DNA of 64,000 bases from Cinclus cinclus. Its lineage: Eukaryota > Chordata > Aves > Passeriformes > Cinclidae. The notes under the pieces are model-generated. The model did no database searches. It saw only the letters and a program-made list of their open reading frames with translations, and was not told the DNA's origin. Below, piece by piece: positions 11,701-32,935 of the stretch (the stretch's first letter is position 1; each line of letters opens with the position of its first letter). A program made the translations under genes and the position numbers. The stretch lies in NCBI RefSeq assembly GCF_963662255.1, contig NC_085059.1:14975234-15039233 (forward strand), read 5' to 3'.

Positions 11701-14700
11701 TAACCCTTCCACATAAACACACCAAAATGGAACAAAGCCCTGAAAACTTCAACTGCAGCCAGGACTGCGTCAAGTTCTGAATGAATGGCGCTTCTGAGAG
11801 CTCAACACTCAGCACTACAAAACGCAAGAGCTGGGTTTGAAACAGCCTCTTGTTCAAATACAAAGACCTCTGCTCGAGCGGACTGATGCCACAAAGGGGA
11901 AAAATTGACTACACAAGAGGACAGCTGCAGTCACTACTTTGGCAAAGGACGTGGCCAGCTTCTCACAAACCAACCTGCCACCACAGAGATTCATCTGTTG
12001 GCACTGGACGCAAGTTTTGTCCTGACCCAAATCACTGTAATGTCTCCTGCCCACTACAGCATCTCCAAGGGAAGCTGCATCAGACCATAGTGAACAGATG
12101 GACTGTTTGAGCTGTGCCTGTACCTGTAGGGACACTCCTCTCCTCTCTTGCACTCTCCTTTTACCCAGAAGGAACAGATGTGAGGACGGTTGCGTTTGTA
12201 GTATGGAGTGGTTCGGGCCAGCTTCAGCAGCATGTCACTGGTAGAAGTAGCTTTTCCTAGTGCACCAACTGGTCTAGTGCCATCAGAATTGGCTATCTAA
12301 AAGCAGGTAGAACACAAATAATTATGTATATATCAGCACTGAACACCAACACACAGAATCACACCAAGCAAGTGGTTTTAAGAGAAGCTAGGTAATTTCT
12401 CCCCTTTCCTCCCCACTCACAGCCACACAAAAAGCATGATCATGGCTGGCTAAACTTACCTCCCGCTCCATGTTCTGGGTGTAGTATTCTTTATTGACAT
12501 CAGATTTAGGCATTTCATCCTTAAGTGAGAGTCCTGCATCCCGGACTTGGATAGGTAAACCTGAAATGAAACAAAAAAATTTTAACCAATCCGTATGAAG
12601 AACAAGCAGAAACAGCGATTTCTGCAACCTGCAGCGACCAGATGTTAATCATCTGCTACTCAGGGAAACCATTCTGCCCTTGAACCTCTGAAGAGACATG
12701 ACCACAAGACCTATTTTTCTCTGTCCAGTGCCAGCAACACGCACACATTTAAAGTGATTTCACCAACTCCCATTTCAGAGGGCAGCTCCTTGTCCTGGAT
12801 CAGGTTTTTGGGTACACACCGTATTCCAGGTCGAGCAGGCAGGTCTGACAGACGTTCTTCAGCTTGCTGCAGGTCTGGCACACTTCTGTCTTCTTGAAGC
12901 GCATCCGCACGCCAGGGCACCAGCGGAACACCGTGAACGGCCTGGCACAAATCTGGGACAGAAAGGTGGCACTTGGTTCACTCTGCATAGAGCTACCATT
13001 CTGCTTCTTGCATGGAAACAAACTCCAAACTCATCTAGCCTCTTCAAACCATACATACAACTTCTTTGTCCTAAAGCTAAGACTCAGAGCTCAAGAAATA
13101 TCTAACTGGTGCTTTACCTAGACAGGAGGAAGTTTTAGAGAAGTTGTTTTTTTGTTGCTGTTCTTTTTATTTATTGCAATAACCCAAGTGCAGATCTACT
13201 CAAAGATACATAAATTCTCTTTGATTCCAGGTGATGTCAGTGCGGAGCTTCTAGAGATGAATTACAACAATGGGTACACCAGACACCAGCACAGCAGAAA
13301 CACGGGAGAGGTTATGGGAGCTTTGGTGCAGAAGAGTGATGCTCCCTCTTATCTCATGGAATGATGCATTTGCTTCCTCTGCATGTACATCTTGAGTACA
13401 TAACATAATCTCAATCTGTACAGATTCCAAATTATACCTTTTCTCTACCTCAGATGAAAAGTGATAAAAGGGCAAAAACTTCCTTTAATTTCCCTCAATC
13501 CAGGCAACACTGAGTATTTCTTGCTCTTGGAAATAACTGTGGCTTATTTCTTGGACAGCCAACACAAATCACCCAATAGACATGAAGAGCATACACAGTA
13601 AAACCCAAACTCCAGGTATTCTGCACTTCTCAGTAAAAGCAACAAACGTGCAGAAGAAAACATGGACCACTTAAAGTGCTGCAATAACTTCAAATATAGT
13701 ACAACAGTATTTGCAAAACCTCATTCTGATAAACATGAAGATTTTTTTAGACACACTTAGAATTTGCTCAATAATTTTACTATTTTAGGACCAACTGACT
13801 TTGTCTAACAAGCACAGTAGACTGACCCTAAAAATTTATATAGTTACATAAGCATTTTAAGTTAACCCAGATAAGAACTCTTCTGAAGCTGACAGATTTT
13901 TAATAATTAAAACATATTATTCCTAGATCTGCACCTATTCTGATATTTTTCTTCAAAACATACCTTGCATTCTTTTCCATATTTTTCTTTGGTCTGAAAT
14001 ATTAAAAAAGAAAACATGAAATACCACCAATTCAACATAAAACATGAAACATATAACTGATGTCATAACAAAGTAGGTTTTTTTTATAATTATGCTGCAT
14101 TTAGACTCATTCACCCCTGTGTATTTGGCTTACACCTTGGAAAGTCAACAGGATAAAAAACAGAAATCCTAAATACTCTCAATACACTTTTGGTTTAGAA
14201 ACTTACATTAAAAACAGAGTACTTTCAGTCCCACCTCCTGTATATATGAAAGGTGAGAATGAAAAGGAGCATAAATAGTTCTTTTTAAAGAAAGATGAAG
14301 ATACAGGAAATAAGATCATGGAAATAAACAGGTTTTGAAATATCCCCTATAGTAGCATCAGGGTTATGTTTCATAACAACAGCCCAATCTCTCCCAGCAG
14401 GCTTTGTGGAACACAAACGTGAAGGAGATAATGTCAGTGTAGGAGACAGGCAACCAGGTCAGGCAGAGAAAAGCAACATAACATGGATTGACTCACCCTG
14501 CACAGAATAAACCATGGAAAACAAACAGGAACTTAAAACTACATTCATAAGTCATCTTTAACTTTTGAGGTGCATGTTCCTCACATTTTAGAAATTGTGC
14601 TAAGTAGAATTTAAGCAGATCACATTTCTCCATGATGGAGTTTGCCAGTACTAAAACTTCATTTTCTACTACTTCCTGCACTCCAGACACCGGACTGTCT

Positions 14701-15775
14701 CATCTTCCTCTCCTTTTGGACTGATCCATTCTTAAATCACACCCCTAACCATTATATTACACACCAGCAATGACTGGGACCAGATTCTCTTGTGCAGAAC
14801 CAGCTGTTGAGGAGTGTGTATTCACTTTAGCATCTCCTCCTGCACCCAGTCCTATTTTAGTCCCCAAACCCACAGTTCTAGGGCCACCATAGAGAGAAGG
14901 AAGAACTGCAGGGTCCAACAGGCACATACCATCCGAATATAGGGATTTTCTCCAAGACATGTCTGGCACAGGATAGGGAAGTCCTGAATCAATCAAGAAG
15001 AAAATCGAGAACTTATAACAAGCACTACCATCACAACAGCATTCAAGACACACTTGGAAAAATTATCTAGTTTAACTCATCAGACAGATTGTAAGATGTA
15101 AATGCATTCAGAGATACCAGGAGAGCTGCAAGCCACGATCCAGGCCCAAATTATTCCACAATCATAACGTGGTAGTTATTGTAGCTTGGAGTAAAACTTA
15201 GAATAACGAAATAAAAGATGTATTCTTGAGATCTGAACTTCTCAGTGCCTGGACTGCAGGAGGTGACACCGCCCCCGTTAACCCTCAGCGGTGACTGTCA
15301 GCACTGGGCCCACTCGGGAGAGGCTTCAGCTCCAAGGGACACGGCCATGGACACAGGAGAAGCCGAGCTCAACCCCCGCAGCGGCGGAAGCGGCTCCCAG
15401 CTGCTACAGCCCCTGAACCGCGGCGCGGGGGAAGGAGCGCTGGGGCAGCTCGTTCACTTTGCGCCGTAAGGAGGACCGGGGAACCGCGACAGAGCCCTCC
15501 CGGGGTCCTGAGCCCCACGTGGGGGGTCACCAGGACAGGTGCCGGGTCCCCAAGAAAGGCAGCAGGACCCAGGGAAACTCCCAGCCCAGGGGTGGAGCCC
15601 CCCGCACTCCCCGCGCCTCGGGGCCTTCCGGCCCAACACGCTCCCGCAGCAGAGCAGGGCCCCGCGAGACCAAGCCCGCTCTTTCCGGCTGTCCCGGCTC
15701 TTCGCGGCCGCCCCCGCTCACCGCATCCTCCCAGTTCTGCCGGTTGTAGGTGTTGGAGCCCAGCGATGTGGACAT
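8764..15775 (-). CDS. RBM22: RNA-binding motif protein 22, spliceosome factor, 11 exons
   Basis: Essential pre-mRNA splicing factor (Cwc2-type); in the activated spliceosome it contacts U6 snRNA and the pre-mRNA near the 5' splice site. Exons from the start: 15722-15775, 14930-14983, 13964-13993, 12820-12952, 12460-12560, 12124-12296, 11393-11593, 10741-10905, 10219-10307, 9574-9705, 8764-8894. All phases agree and give 420 aa, the same as human. Visible domains: an N-terminal cysteine-rich zinc region ([26 protein letters not shown]), a CCCH finger ([19 protein letters not shown]), an RRM with RNP2 TLYVGGLG and RNP1 CAFIQFA, and a proline-rich tail ([16 protein letters not shown]) ending GKHSSP. 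The ATG at 15775 begins [18 protein letters not shown], nearly identical to the mammalian start. Confidence 0.96.
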
Positions 15776-15808
15776 GGCGGCTCGGCTCCGCTGCCGGCAG
15801 GCGGCGGT

Positions 15809-15874
15809 CGGAAGTGACGTCACTTCCGCCAGCGCCGTGACCCCAAAACGCGGGATGCGGCAACGGTGACGTCA
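15809..15874 (-). promoter_or_regulatory. RBM22 core promoter: ETS-CRE-ETS palindrome plus second CRE
   Basis: Bases 15809-15828 form a perfect 20-bp palindrome made of an ETS site (CGGAAGTG), a full CRE (TGACGTCA) and an inverted ETS site (CACTTCCG). A second full CRE lies at 15867-15874. Both are within about 100 bp upstream of the RBM22 start codon in a GC-rich, CpG-containing stretch with no TATA box, typical of a housekeeping promoter. Factor identity (GABP/ETS with CREB/ATF) is inferred from the motifs. Confidence 0.7.
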
Positions 15875-16061
15875 CAACCCCACGGCCGCAGGGGGCTCTC
15901 CAGGCACAGCTCAACGGGAGAGACCACGGGCAACGAGAGGGGGGGAGCACCGGGACGACACCATTGGGAAAAGACGGAAAAGCGCTCCGCTTTTCGTTTT
16001 CTTTAAAGAATGATTGCTTTGCAATAAGAGCCAGCGAAAAGAATCCGAGAACCACTTGTGT

Positions 16062-16067
16062 TTTATT
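16062..16067 (-). terminator. DCTN4 poly(A) signal (AATAAA on minus strand)
   Basis: TTTATT on the plus strand, about 1.9 kb beyond the DCTN4 stop codon and only about 290 bp upstream of the RBM22 start codon. It implies that the DCTN4 3'UTR runs almost to the RBM22 promoter. Confidence 0.6.
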
Positions 16068-17964
16068 GAAGGTCACTACACGACGTCAAGCATAAGGCAA
16101 CAGGCGCCTTTCGGGGACCGGGGACAGAGGCAGGGAGGGGACAGAACAGCTCGCCCAGCTCAGCAGAGCGCTCAGAACGCCATAGCCCAATGCACCTTCT
16201 GGTTCTGGTGAGAAGCGTGCAGGTCATGTTGCCTGCAGCAAACCCAAACCCCAGGCACAGCTCAAGGCTTGGGTCCTGGGAGGTCAGTCTGTGGTCGTGT
16301 TGCAAGTGCAGAGGCCGTTTTGGCTACTGAACAGGAGAACTTGTGGCCAGAGGTCAAGTCCTTTGCTATCTGGACTGGGAAAGCCACAGCAAGCACAAGC
16401 ACTACACATTAACTCCTACCTACAAGTCTCAAACTCACGCTGTACATCTGTGTGTCACCCACACAGAAATGTAAACGTGATGCCTCGCTGCAGGACCAGG
16501 GCTGTGAGGTGTGAGCCCCTCCAGCACACGGAACCACGGCAGGTTCCTTGTGCTAAGGGAGATGTTCTGGGATGCTGCACCATGCCCCCAGAGAGCAGGC
16601 GGCCTCATCCTGCCCCTCCATGCAGACGATTCCCAGATCCAGGCTGGCAGAGCCATGGTACAAGCATCTGAAGTGATACGCCTGTGGCTGGCTGGTATTC
16701 AAGCCTTTCCCAGCACAGCAGCATGTCAAAGCCCCTCAGAAACATAGGTCAAGGTCTGAAGTGGGAATGCTCCACAGGACGAGCCATCTCACCTGCTTGC
16801 AAGAGCCATGCACTTACTGGTAATTCAGACTCCTGGATACACAGCTCCTAATCACCCATTTTAGCCTGGACTGCAGCCAAATTATTACAGCCCAGGTAAC
16901 TGACCTTCTGGTACAGTCTGTGCAGTCAGCATATAATGAGTTTACACCCTTACACCTCCCTCCCACTCACCCTAACTGGAAAAACAAAGATTATGAACTC
17001 AAATCACCACTGCAGTTTTGTAATTACAGTTTGTAATTTTGTAATTTTTGCAATTTGTAAAAACTAACCTTAACGCTCCAGGTTTCATACCCTCAGTGCT
17101 ACAACCCCTGGCAACTCAACGTTTATTCAGCTGACGTCTGCCAGGGAGCCTCTCTGGAGCATCCCTGCCTCTCCACAACATTCCTGCCTCAGTCAAGAGC
17201 TGCAGCAGAACATGAATTCCCAGCTGGAAGCACATCCTGCTGCCACATCCAGCTGAGATGCAGCGGGCTGATGGCAGGCTTGGTTACCAGTCAGATCCAT
17301 GAACACTACAGTACACTATGTCACAAGGCAAACTGATCAACTCCTTTGTGAAAACACATCTGCCACCTCAGCTAAGCAAGCTACATATGCCAGAGGGGTT
17401 GGGCTCTGCGGCCCAGCCCCTGCAGCTGAGGTATCCTACGAGGAAGCAGAAAACCAAAAGAAAAGATCGTGCTGCTGCCAGGAACTTGCCAGAATGCAGA
17501 AGGCAGGGACACTCCTTAAAATGTTTGTTTGGGAAGGGCATTGCTCTGGCTGAAAGAGAAATTCTTCATCACTGAGTAAGGAACCTCAGGTTTGTGGGCC
17601 AACATGGAAAAAAAAAACCAGTATGGGTTCTTTTCTGCTGATAAATCCCACTCAGCCCCAATTATCAGTCGGTAAAGCCAATTTCAGTCAAACCCAGAAG
17701 GAGATCTTTCTCGGTGCTCTAACACATGCTGCAAGTTACTCTAGCCTATGGCAGTAAGGGGAAGTGGAGTGGTGGTTAGTGGGCGCTACAACAAGGGGAG
17801 AGAGAACAAACCAGCACAAACCACAGCAGCCTCAGCCCCCTCTCGGCAGCCGGCTGGGCCCGTGGCACACCCACACACCACAAAGGAGCTCAGCAGAACC
17901 TTTCACCAGGTGCTTTCTAAGGGTGCCAATCCATCCAGCCGTCGGGAGCCAGTGCTGGGAGCCA
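16068..17964 (-). other. DCTN4 3' untranslated region
   Basis: This stretch between the DCTN4 stop codon and the poly(A) signal at 16062 has no supported coding frame. A 3'UTR of roughly 1.9 kb is in the usual range for this gene. I saw no RNA gene or repeat in it. Confidence 0.55.
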
Positions 17965-28300
<10,336 letters not shown>

Positions 28301-28724
28301 GGCATGACGGGCGTCGGGACGGAGTTTCAGTCGCAGCCGGTGCCACCCGGTGCCACCCCTGCCATGGGCACGGACGCTTTCTGTGCATCCTGGAGCTCTG
28401 GGGGAGCCCAGGTGCTCTGTGCCAGTGCCTCACCACCCTCACAGCGAGGGATTTCTTCCCAATGTCCCATCTGTCACTCCCTCTGGCAGTGGGAAGCAGT
28501 TGCATCTTATTCTGTCACCCCGAGCCCTTGTCCTAAATCCCTGTCCTGCTCTGAGAAGGGAGAGAAAAACACAGGGCACAGACAGGGCAAGGGCAGCTGC
28601 CGCCTCTCCCCCACGGCAGTTGTGTCCCGCACCCCCGAGGTGCCGGAGCAGGACGGGGGCACAGCCGCGGTCCCCGTGGAGGGGTCCCCGGCCCCTCCGT
28701 CCCCTTCAGCTGATGGATAACTCG

Positions 28725-28734
28725 GTGACTCAGC
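28725..28734 (+). promoter_or_regulatory. Antioxidant-response/MARE-like element, unit 1
   Basis: GTGACTCAGC fits the antioxidant response element core RTGACnnnGC and the extended MARE half-site. It lies about 400 bp upstream of the SMIM3 coding exon and is conserved at 41998-42007 in unit 2. NRF2/MAF use is inferred from the motif only. Confidence 0.35.
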
Positions 28735-29128
28735 ACGAGGTGCGGGTGGGGGGGACACACGAGGCTCCCCAAAACCGGGGGTGCTCCTTGCTGACCTGAC
28801 CCCACCGTTTCCCCACGGGATGACAGAGTGGTGAGCGACCAGCGGGACACTCGGTTGTGGCTTTCCTTTATCAGTTCCTGTAACAAACAGTAGCCATTAA
28901 TAGGGAACTTTTCCCCTCGGGTTTTATCCTGTGTCTTCAAAGCATCCTGTAAATCCTGCAGGCAATTGAAGGAGCCTTTAGCAAAGGCTCTCGAAGGAGC
29001 CCAAGATGAAAGCAAGAACCTGGGCACAGGGGTGTCCCCGGAGAGAGCAGCAGAGGACTGGGGGGGACTCTGGCTATGAGAGGGTTGGAGGGGGCTGCCC
29101 CACCACCCTTCTGCCTTGCCCTTGCAGG

Positions 29129-29308
29129 ATGGACCTCCCTCACCTCACGAATCCTACCGACCTCCCCAAGCACATCCTGGATATCTGGGTCATCGTCCTG
29201 ATCATCCTGGCCACCATCCTCATCATGACGGCGCTGGTGCTGTGCCCAGCCACTGCTGTCATCATCTACCGAGTACGAACGCACCCGACACGCAACGGCA
29301 TCGTCTGA
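29129..29308 (+). CDS. SMIM3: Small integral membrane protein 3, unit-1 copy
   Basis: A single coding exon preceded by a cttgcag acceptor two bases before the ATG encodes 59 aa, close to the 60 aa of human SMIM3 (NID67). The family core is [19 protein letters not shown] followed by a second hydrophobic stretch ([13 protein letters not shown]), forming one long membrane segment, then a short basic tail ending NGIV. The predicted protein is identical to the unit-2 copy at 42402. What differs is upstream: the GC-rich sequence that looks like the SMIM3 promoter and first exon in unit 2 (about 41,650-41,805) is missing here, so expression would need another start, for example from the divergent DCTN4 promoter. 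Its downstream AATAAA is also missing. The coding exon is intact, but whether the copy is expressed is uncertain. Confidence 0.85.
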   Translation: MDLPHLTNPTDLPKHILDIWVIVLIILATILIMTALVLCPATAVIIYRVRTHPTRNGIV

Positions 29309-31211
29309 GCCATGGGCAGTGGGGGACGGCCAGCTCGCTGGGCTGGGGGCTACAGCCATGGGACCCTGTGCCACGGACCTCCACGGGGCACTCTGAGAGC
29401 TGGAGCGTGGGCAGGAGCTGGGGTGGGCCAGCACCCAGACCTGCTGCTGTACGTGGCTCTCACTGGCTACCCACTGCTCATTTTGCCCACCGACCTCATG
29501 GGGACAAAGAGGGAAATGACAGCATGGGCAGCAGTGGGGAGAGGTGTGACTTTGTGGACATGTCTCAGCTGGAAATATCTCACTTCCATGAGGGAGGCAG
29601 GCTGCTCTCGCCTTCACCGGTGACACTGTGTCCTCCCAGGCAAGCAGCAAGGAGTGGAAATGCCTGACCAAGTTATATCTTCTTTGGAGTCCCAGCTGTC
29701 AAGGTGTTTGGGGACAAAAGAGTCAAAGCAAGATGGATGGGGCTTCTGGTTGTGCGTTTAGTGCTTGGCTAAAAGCATCCGTGACAGAGCTGGCTGCACA
29801 GCAGACGTGCAGCCGGCACCGGCTTCTCCTCAGTCCATCATCTGCAGCAATGGTAGGAAAATCCTGCAGGGCTCCTGGTTCCTCTGGGTCTTGTGGGGCA
29901 GAGGATTGTGTGCAGTTCTGCCAGCCCTCCTGTGTGCATGCTGGCTGCATTCCCCACTGCTGCTGGTGAGAGCTCCCTCTGTTTGCTCTTGCACTGCCCT
30001 GTGTTATGGGGGGATACACAATGGAGGTGTTGGTGGGAATTGCTTAAATCGGCTCCCTTATTTTGGTTTTAGGGAAACTGAGTTCAGGAGTGACTCAGAT
30101 CTCCCTGCTCATGACAGTGATCAGGGACACTTGGAAGGCACACCACCATGCTATTTACATATCACTGTAGCTATATGTGGGTGACTGTTCCGGTGGTGGG
30201 AAACTGGGGGGCAGGGAAAACAGTCCTTTTCAATTCCACTGGTCTGTCACAGTGCAACCCCATACTCTCTTCCACCCAAGGCAGGCCTCCCCCCAAAACC
30301 ACAACACCCCAGCTCCTCTCCAGCCACTTTATTCACCTCTTGAATAATCCTGTCGGGGCATTTTGGAGAATTTACACCAAGGTAAATGTTCACATTCCTT
30401 GGTTAAGCAAACAGGACCTTGGAAACTCCTGTCCCTGGGGACACCAAGGGCTAAGGGACAGCAGTGTCCTGCCATTGACCCCAGCAGGGTCCCCATGGAG
30501 CCAACAGCATAGGAGCTGCAGAACAGCCCCTGGCAGGAGGGATTCTCCTCCACTGCTGCCTCTAGCAGCACCTTTATTTACCGGGCCCAAAGGAGAGGAG
30601 TGGGATTAACCTTGCCCAGCCCAGCCTGAGCAGCCACTGGGGGGGCACGCACCGAACCCCAGCCCAGCCTCCCCGAGGCTGCTGATGGGGGGTTTGGACC
30701 CTGCTCCTCGGGTGCAAACACCCCACTTGGGGGGCACATGTCACCGTGACTGGGTGGCCTGCACAGGATGGGGCACCTCTCCCCTGCAACACCTCTGCCC
30801 CTCGTCCCCTCTGCCTCCCTGGCCCCTCTCCATCCGCCGTCACCTCTTTCCCTCTTGCCCCCCGGTATCTCTCCCTCCACCTTGCGGGTTTAATCCCGGC
30901 TCGGGTATCACGTTGCATAAACCCTGGGCACATGCTGCTGCCCCGTGTCCCCGTGGGTGCCCCGGGTCACTGCCACACCGTGGTGCCACCCCCGGGCGGT
31001 GTCCGTCCGTGTGTCCGTCCCAGAGCCCACACGGTTAACACGGCTCCGGCCCGGCCCCCCCCACCCCGGCCATTGGCTCCCCCCTCGCAGCCCCGCAGCT
31101 ATTTCTTGGCCGCCAGGCTCGGAGGTGACAGCAGGCGACAAGGGCCGCTAGTCCCCGCCGCTCTCCCCGGGCTGTCGCGGAGTGCCGGCACCCCCTACCC
31201 CGCGCCTAGCC
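29309..31211. other. SMIM3-GPX3 interval, unit 1, shortened relative to unit 2
   Basis: The first 640 bases match the SMIM3 3'UTR of unit 2 almost exactly. From about 30,000 to 30,390 the sequence is a compressed, diverged version of scattered unit-2 blocks near 43,804, 46,200 and 47,200. From about 30,390 it is the GPX3 5' flank, nearly identical to unit 2. I found no coding exon. Confidence 0.55.
31072..31076 (-). promoter_or_regulatory. Inverted CCAAT box in GPX3 promoter, unit 1
   Basis: ATTGG about 140 bp upstream of the GPX3 start codon, in a GC-rich stretch that is nearly identical for about 900 bp to the unit-2 GPX3 flank (there at 48030-48034). Both GPX3 copies therefore appear to have the same promoter. 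Confidence 0.4.
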
Positions 31212-32935
31212 ATGGGGGGCTGCTCCCGGAGCAACTGGATTTTGCCTCTTTTCTTGGCTGGACTCGTCCAGCTGGGGCGAAGTGAGGAGGCAAAGAAGGT
31301 AAGAGGAGGGGGACACCCCCAAGGGGCGTTCAGGGGTGTGTGACACCCGGGGGATGTACCTGTTCCCAAGGTTCTCTGCAGGACTCTCCGGGCCAGGGGT
31401 GCGGATTCCTGTGCTGCCCTCCCCCTGTGCTCCGGCTGTTTCGCAGCCACTCGCCTTCCTGCTGCTCCCTGTTCGGTGAACGTTCCCCCAGCTGCAGCCA
31501 GACCCTTGTGCATCCGCACGCCCCAGTCAATCTGTCCCACCACCGCGACCTTGGCTTGCCGGGGCGTGGCTGCTGCCAGCGACATTCAGGGCAGGGGACA
31601 CAATGCTGGCAGCTGTCCCCGCAGCCAGCTGCAGGGGACATTGCTCTGCTCATAGCGCTGTGAGCCGTGGGGATGGGGAGCGGGGTGGCCGGCGGGCCCC
31701 AGCCGGCTCCCACGAGATTCTCCTCGCCCCACAGGTGGACTGCTACCACTCGGTGAAGGGCACCATCTACAGCTACGGGGCCATGACCCTCGATGGGGAC
31801 GAGTACACCCCCTTTCAGAGGTACAGCGGGAAGACAGTGCTCTTTGTCAACGTAGCCTCATTCTGCGAACAGACCCTGCAGTACAAGGGTAAGGGTCCTG
31901 GGGGGCACGGGGACTTCGGGGTCAGGGCAGGGCCCAGGAGTGCAGCCTTTGGCACGTCCCCATGCTCCTTTCTGCTTCAGGGAGCTGGGGCAAGGGTTAA
32001 TGCCTGATCCCCAGGATCTGGCATGACTGGGATTGGCCCAGGGGGTAAGTGCAGGTGGGCAGGTGTGCCCAGTCCTCTACTAACCCACTTCTGGCTCTCC
32101 TTGCATGCAGAACTGAATGCACTACAAGATGAGCTGAGAAACCAGGGGGTTGTGGTCCTTGGCTTCCCCTCCAACCAGTTTGGGAATCTGGAACCTGGCA
32201 AGGACTCAGAAATCCTCCCTACACTGAAGTGAGTACTGTGGTGGGGGCCGTGGGACACCTCACTCCCCTGCCTGGGCTGGGGTCCCAGCCAGGTGGTGGG
32301 AGCCTAGACTGCAGCTGCTGCTGGCTGGGGCCCCCAGACAAGAGGTTGGGGGTCCAGTCACCACCCCTGTGCAAGCACCCAGAGCTGTCCATTGCACAAC
32401 ATCCTCTTCCCCTCCCTGCCTTGTAGGTACGTCCGGCCAGGAAATGGCTTTGTTCCGAACTTCCAGCTCTTCCAGAAAAGGGATGTGAATGGGGCAAAGG
32501 AGCAGAAGATCTTCACCTTTCTGAAGGTGGGTGCTATGGCAAGGGAAGACGACAGGGATGTACTCAAGCTTCCTTTTTGGAGGGGCAATGCAGTGATGCA
32601 CTGCCTCCCCATTGCAGAATGCCTGTCCACCAGTGGGGGAGGACTTTGGGAACCCAAACAAGCTCTTCTGGGATCCTCTGAGGAACCATGACATTAAGTG
32701 GAACTTCGAGAAGTTCCTAGTGAGCCCTGAGGGCGTACCCATCATGCGCTGGCACCATCGCACCAGCATCCCTGAAGTGAAGAATGACATCGTGGAGTAC
32801 CTGAGGAAAACACCAAGGAAGCCCTTTGTTATAGCAGGGTCCCCTATGATGAATGCAAACAATAGGGAACATCTGAACCATGAGGAAGTGGAGAACCATG
32901 GGGAACAACCTGAGGCTACGGCAGCAGAACCATGA
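31212..32935 (+). CDS. GPX3-like protein with Cys in place of Sec (unit-1 copy)
   Basis: Five exons with intact GT-AG sites: 31212-31298, 31735-31888, 32111-32228, 32427-32526, 32618-32935, encoding 258 aa. A hydrophobic leader ([13 protein letters not shown]) indicates secretion, as in plasma glutathione peroxidase 3. Residue 73, selenocysteine in GPX3, is Cys here (TGC at 31864-31866), and the following conserved Gly-Leu is Glu-Gln. Residue 107, the catalytic Gln of the Sec/Gln/Trp/Asn tetrad, is Leu (CTG at 32188-32190); Trp181 and Asn182 remain. A 109-bp insertion in exon 5, between two CCTGAGG motifs at 32800 and 32909, replaces the usual tail with a frame-shifted, roughly 40-residue extension. 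The frame has no stop or broken splice site, so it may be translated, but classic peroxidase chemistry is doubtful. It could be a neofunctionalised secreted thioredoxin-fold protein or a young decaying copy. Confidence 0.85.

Noticed and set aside
15369..16076. A 235-codon minus-strand frame across the RBM22 start
   Set aside because: It reads through the RBM22 promoter, exon 1 and intron 1 in a different frame from RBM22 in CpG-rich DNA; the peptide is low-complexity and the true exon 1 lies inside it.
28937..29671. A 244-codon minus-strand frame over SMIM3 (repeated at 42210-42944)
   Set aside because: It is the antisense shadow of the GC-rich SMIM3 region; it has no family resemblance and is duplicated only because the DNA is.
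30574..31285. Several long frames in the GPX3 5' flank, both strands
   Set aside because: Pro/Arg/Gly-rich composition and overlap on all frames point to GC-rich non-coding promoter DNA, not genes.
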